NCBI GenBank assembly: GCA_024639035.1
Contig: JAHEJE010000006.1
Location: forward strand, 1 to 24,775
From: Alphaproteobacteria bacterium
GTDB lineage: Bacteria > Pseudomonadota > Alphaproteobacteria > Rhizobiales > Aestuariivirgaceae
Length of the DNA stretch: 24,775 nucleotides
Direction: 5' to 3'
Shown piece after piece: positions 22,822 through 24,775 of the stretch; the first letter of the stretch is position 1; each line of letters opens with the position of its first letter. The notes beneath the pieces were generated by a model. The model had not been told where the DNA came from. It saw only the letters and a list, made by a program, of their open reading frames with translations, and made no database searches. The position numbers and the translations under genes are program-made.

Positions 22822-23712
22822 TCAGCGCACGGCGCCCGATTTCAGGAGCTTCGGCAGCAGGGTTATGGCGGCGAGCAGCGGATGGTTGCGCTGCCAGGGG
22901 GTGAGTTCGATGGTGTGGCCGGAATGGCGGGCGATCTTCCAGGCGATGTAATCGGCGCCGCCCTGGAAGGTAAAGGCCGCCTTGATCAGGCGGGCAGCGG
23001 ACAGCAGCTTTCCGGCCAGGCGGGTGGTGGAGCCGAGCGCCGAGGAGCCGGGCGCTGGCGCGGTGATGCGCAAGACCTCGGTGATGGCGCGATAGTAATC
23101 GGCGTGGGCGGACACGATGTCGTCGGCACGACCTGCCGATTCAGGGCGCAGTTCGGTCGCGTAGGTGAGGGCGAAACCGCGCCGCCACAGCGCGAGCGGA
23201 CGATCATCGGCACCGGCGACGGCGGCGAAATTGCCGTAAGCCGTACGACAGGCATCGGTCAGGATTGCGAGCACCGTCTGGCGGGTTGCTTCGTCCGCGA
23301 CCCGGACGATGGCGCAGGGCTGGGCAAAGCGGGCCCAGAAATACGGGTTGACAGTGCGCCGGGAGACCCTGGCGGCGAACTGGTCGAGCGGCAGGACGGC
23401 GTATTTGGCGCGGTAGGTGCCGCCGGCGCAGTCGGCCTGCGCGTAGTAGACGTTGGGCGGAACCAGCCGGCACCCCCAGCGCGACAGCGGGTTCGGGCTG
23501 ACGGCCGGGAAATCCCGGGTCAGGACGTAGTAATCGATCAGACCCTCATCGGGCCGCACCTCGCGCAGACATGAGCCGTAGGCAAGGATGGCGAGGATGC
23601 CGTCGCCGTGATCTGCCGCGATGTGATCGGCCAGCGCCGTCACCGGCGCCGGCAGCGCAGCGATCATGCTGGCGGCAACGATATCGGCCAGGTTGTCGGC
23701 AGGTGCGGTCAT
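22822..23712 (-). CDS. Nucleotidyltransferase-like protein, Tam41 (CDP-diacylglycerol synthase)-like
   Basis: A 296-residue protein. AYGSCLRE (44-51) followed by IDYYVL (59-64, D60) resembles the nucleotidyltransferase core of Tam41/TAMM41, the mitochondrial CDP-diacylglycerol synthase; PPNVYY (85-90), KYAVLPLDQF (103-112), YFWARFAQP (124-132) and the C-terminal IKAAFTFQGGADYIAWKI (243-260) also fit that family layout. This is by-eye similarity, not a search. I start at ATG 23712, which overlaps the stop of the upstream diacylglycerol kinase gene (TGATG). Kinase then cytidylyltransferase would make phosphatidic acid and then CDP-diacylglycerol, a coherent pathway, which strengthens the call. 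Alternative: an unrelated nucleotidyltransferase-fold protein. Confidence 0.55.
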   Translation of the reverse strand: MTAPADNLADIVAASMIAALPAPVTALADHIAADHGDGILAILAYGSCLREVRPDEGLIDYYVLTRDFPAVSPNPLSRWGCRLVPPNVYYAQADCAGGTYRAKYAVLPLDQFAARVSRRTVNPYFWARFAQPCAIVRVADEATRQTVLAILTDACRTAYGNFAAVAGADDRPLALWRRGFALTYATELRPESAGRADDIVSAHADYYRAITEVLRITAPAPGSSALGSTTRLAGKLLSAARLIKAAFTFQGGADYIAWKIARHSGHTIELTPWQRNHPLLAAITLLPKLLKSGAVR

Positions 23713-24677
23713 CACCGGCAAACATAGGTGAATTCAGGCCCGGTTTCGATACGCAACGGTTCGCCGGCGGGCGGGTCGAAGAATTCGCCGTCGAGCACGA
23801 ACGGGCAATCGGTGGCGATCTCGATCCAGCCGGTGCTGAAGCTGATGCAGCCGGCGGGCATGGCGCGGTCCTCGCGGCCGTACAGCGTCGGGTAGAGCCA
23901 GCGCAGCAGGTTCGGCGGCGGATAGGGAAAGATGGAGGCGCGGATGGCTGCCTGCTTGCCGCCCCAGAACGGCCGGGTGTTGAGGATCAAACGGTCGAGC
24001 GTGGTGGCCAGGAACAACAGTTGACCGCCCGCGGCCTGTTCGCCGCCGGCCCCGGTGACGGTCATCGCATAGGGCCGGTCGATGCGCTCGGGGTTTTGCG
24101 GATCGCCGGGGGTGAAGGCGAAACGGGCAACGGCGGCGGCCAGGGTGGCGAAGGTCGCCCAGTCGCCCTTGAGGCCGGTGCGGTGGACGGCATCCTGACA
24201 GAACCGGGTCGCCTTCCACACCGCGCCGGTGCCGAGGAACATGCCGTGCCGTGTCTTGCCGTCGGCCGGGTTGACGATGCGCAGGGTGTGGCGGCGGCGC
24301 AGCTCTTCGGCGCGGCCGGTTTGCGCGTGGGCGGTGATGAAGGCGGCCTGGGCGTCGATGGAGCGATGGGCGAAACCGAGATCGGCGGCGGTGAGATTGG
24401 TGGTGCCGTGCGGCAGCAGGCTGAGACGCGGCAGGGTCTCGAACAGATTGTCCTCGGCCAGGCGGGTCTGGATTTCCTGCACGGTGCCGTCGCCGGAGCT
24501 GATGAACAGGGTTTCGATGCCGGCGGCGGCAAAATCGTCGATGAAGCCCGGCAGATCGGAGAACGCACCGAGGACGCGGACATGCACGTTGGCGGCGCCT
24601 TGAAGGTGCTCGGCCAGCTTGAGGCCGAGGCCGCTTTGCTTGCCGGACAGGGGATTGATCAGCAGGCCGGCACTCAT
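23712..24677 (-). CDS. Diacylglycerol/lipid kinase family protein
   Basis: A 321-residue protein with a DAGK catalytic domain (PF00781). LLINPLSGKQSG (4-15) is the usual opening strand and phosphate loop, SSGDGTVQE (about 60-68) is the GGDGT nucleotide motif with Ser for the first Gly, and LPHGTTNLTAADLG (about 88-101) matches the LPxGTxND segment. The C-terminal beta-sandwich ends with FVLDGEFFDP, the common DGE motif. ATG 24677 overlaps the upstream stop codon (ATGA), which favours it over a GTG nine codons earlier. Such enzymes phosphorylate diacylglycerol, sphingoid or other lipid alcohols. It is coupled to the Tam41-like gene downstream. Confidence 0.85.
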   Translation of the reverse strand: MSAGLLINPLSGKQSGLGLKLAEHLQGAANVHVRVLGAFSDLPGFIDDFAAAGIETLFISSGDGTVQEIQTRLAEDNLFETLPRLSLLPHGTTNLTAADLGFAHRSIDAQAAFITAHAQTGRAEELRRRHTLRIVNPADGKTRHGMFLGTGAVWKATRFCQDAVHRTGLKGDWATFATLAAAVARFAFTPGDPQNPERIDRPYAMTVTGAGGEQAAGGQLLFLATTLDRLILNTRPFWGGKQAAIRASIFPYPPPNLLRWLYPTLYGREDRAMPAGCISFSTGWIEIATDCPFVLDGEFFDPPAGEPLRIETGPEFTYVCR

Positions 24678-24775
24678 GGCGACTTGATCGGCTCGCTCAT
24701 CCACGAGGTCAGCGGCTCGCCCGGCGTCCTGGCGCTGAAGGCCTGGGCAAGCTGGACGGCGTGCAGGACCAGGCA
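24674..24775 (-). CDS. C-terminal end of an unidentified gene (partial)
   Basis: The last 33 codons of a minus-strand gene run off the window edge, ending in EPLTSWMSEPIKSP and a TGA at 24674-24676 that overlaps the diacylglycerol kinase ATG. The ATGA coupling and open frame support it as the upstream member of the lipid operon. The fragment is too short to name. Confidence 0.6.
   Translation of the reverse strand, partial: CLVLHAVQLAQAFSARTPGEPLTSWMSEPIKSP

Overview
The window is GC-rich, close-packed bacterial DNA with alphaproteobacterial character, and a Rhodospirillales-like organism is my best guess. That guess rests on gene content (TAXI-type TRAP transporter, CBS-BON protein, DOPA 4,5-dioxygenase family protein, paired CNNM/CorC-like proteins) and on FNR/FixK-type promoter sites. 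I see no rRNA, tRNA, CRISPR array or complete insertion sequence with a transposase.

Layout. 1-3182: a TRAP-TAXI uptake operon (binding protein plus fused permease) behind a textbook class II FNR-type promoter. 3229-5020 (minus): a PitA-type phosphate transporter and a DUF47/PhoU-like partner. 5144-5316: a palindromic MITE-like element. 5435-7599 (plus): a universal stress protein and a Na/Pi cotransporter with a C-terminal PhoU-like domain. 7664-10347 (minus): two tandem CNNM/CorC-like membrane proteins. 10716-11057 (plus): a small helix-hairpin-helix protein with a poly-lysine tail. 11219-13179 (plus): a second PhoU-like/PiT pair of a different subtype, closed by a strong terminator. 13240-14960: a looser accessory segment with a cupin, a secreted protein of unknown function and repeat elements. 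14963-17070 (minus): a P-loop protein and an FHA-like/metallophosphatase protein with overlapping genes. 17205-20249 (minus): polyphosphate kinase 1 with an Ala/Lys/Glu-rich N-terminal extension of about 313 residues. 20433-21119 (minus): a CBS-BON protein. 21220-22111 (minus): inorganic pyrophosphatase and a DOPA dioxygenase-like protein. 22208-22813 (plus): a secreted protein of unknown function. 22822-24775 (minus): a translationally coupled lipid operon (Tam41-like nucleotidyltransferase, diacylglycerol kinase, end of a third gene).

Together this reads as a phosphate/polyphosphate island. It has three phosphate transporters, each with a PhoU-like domain, plus polyphosphate synthesis (PPK1), pyrophosphate hydrolysis (Ppa), putative divalent-cation proteins (polyphosphate needs counter-ions) and two very lysine-rich proteins or domains that could touch polyphosphate or DNA. 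I found five FNR/FixK/DNR-type palindromes in intergenic DNA. They lie upstream of the TRAP operon, the PitA pair, the HhH-lysine protein, ppk1 and the CBS-BON gene. Each has a plausible -10 hexamer placed so that the site is centred near -41.5. This suggests that phosphate uptake and polyphosphate synthesis are switched by oxygen or redox state in this organism, which is the main hypothesis from the window.
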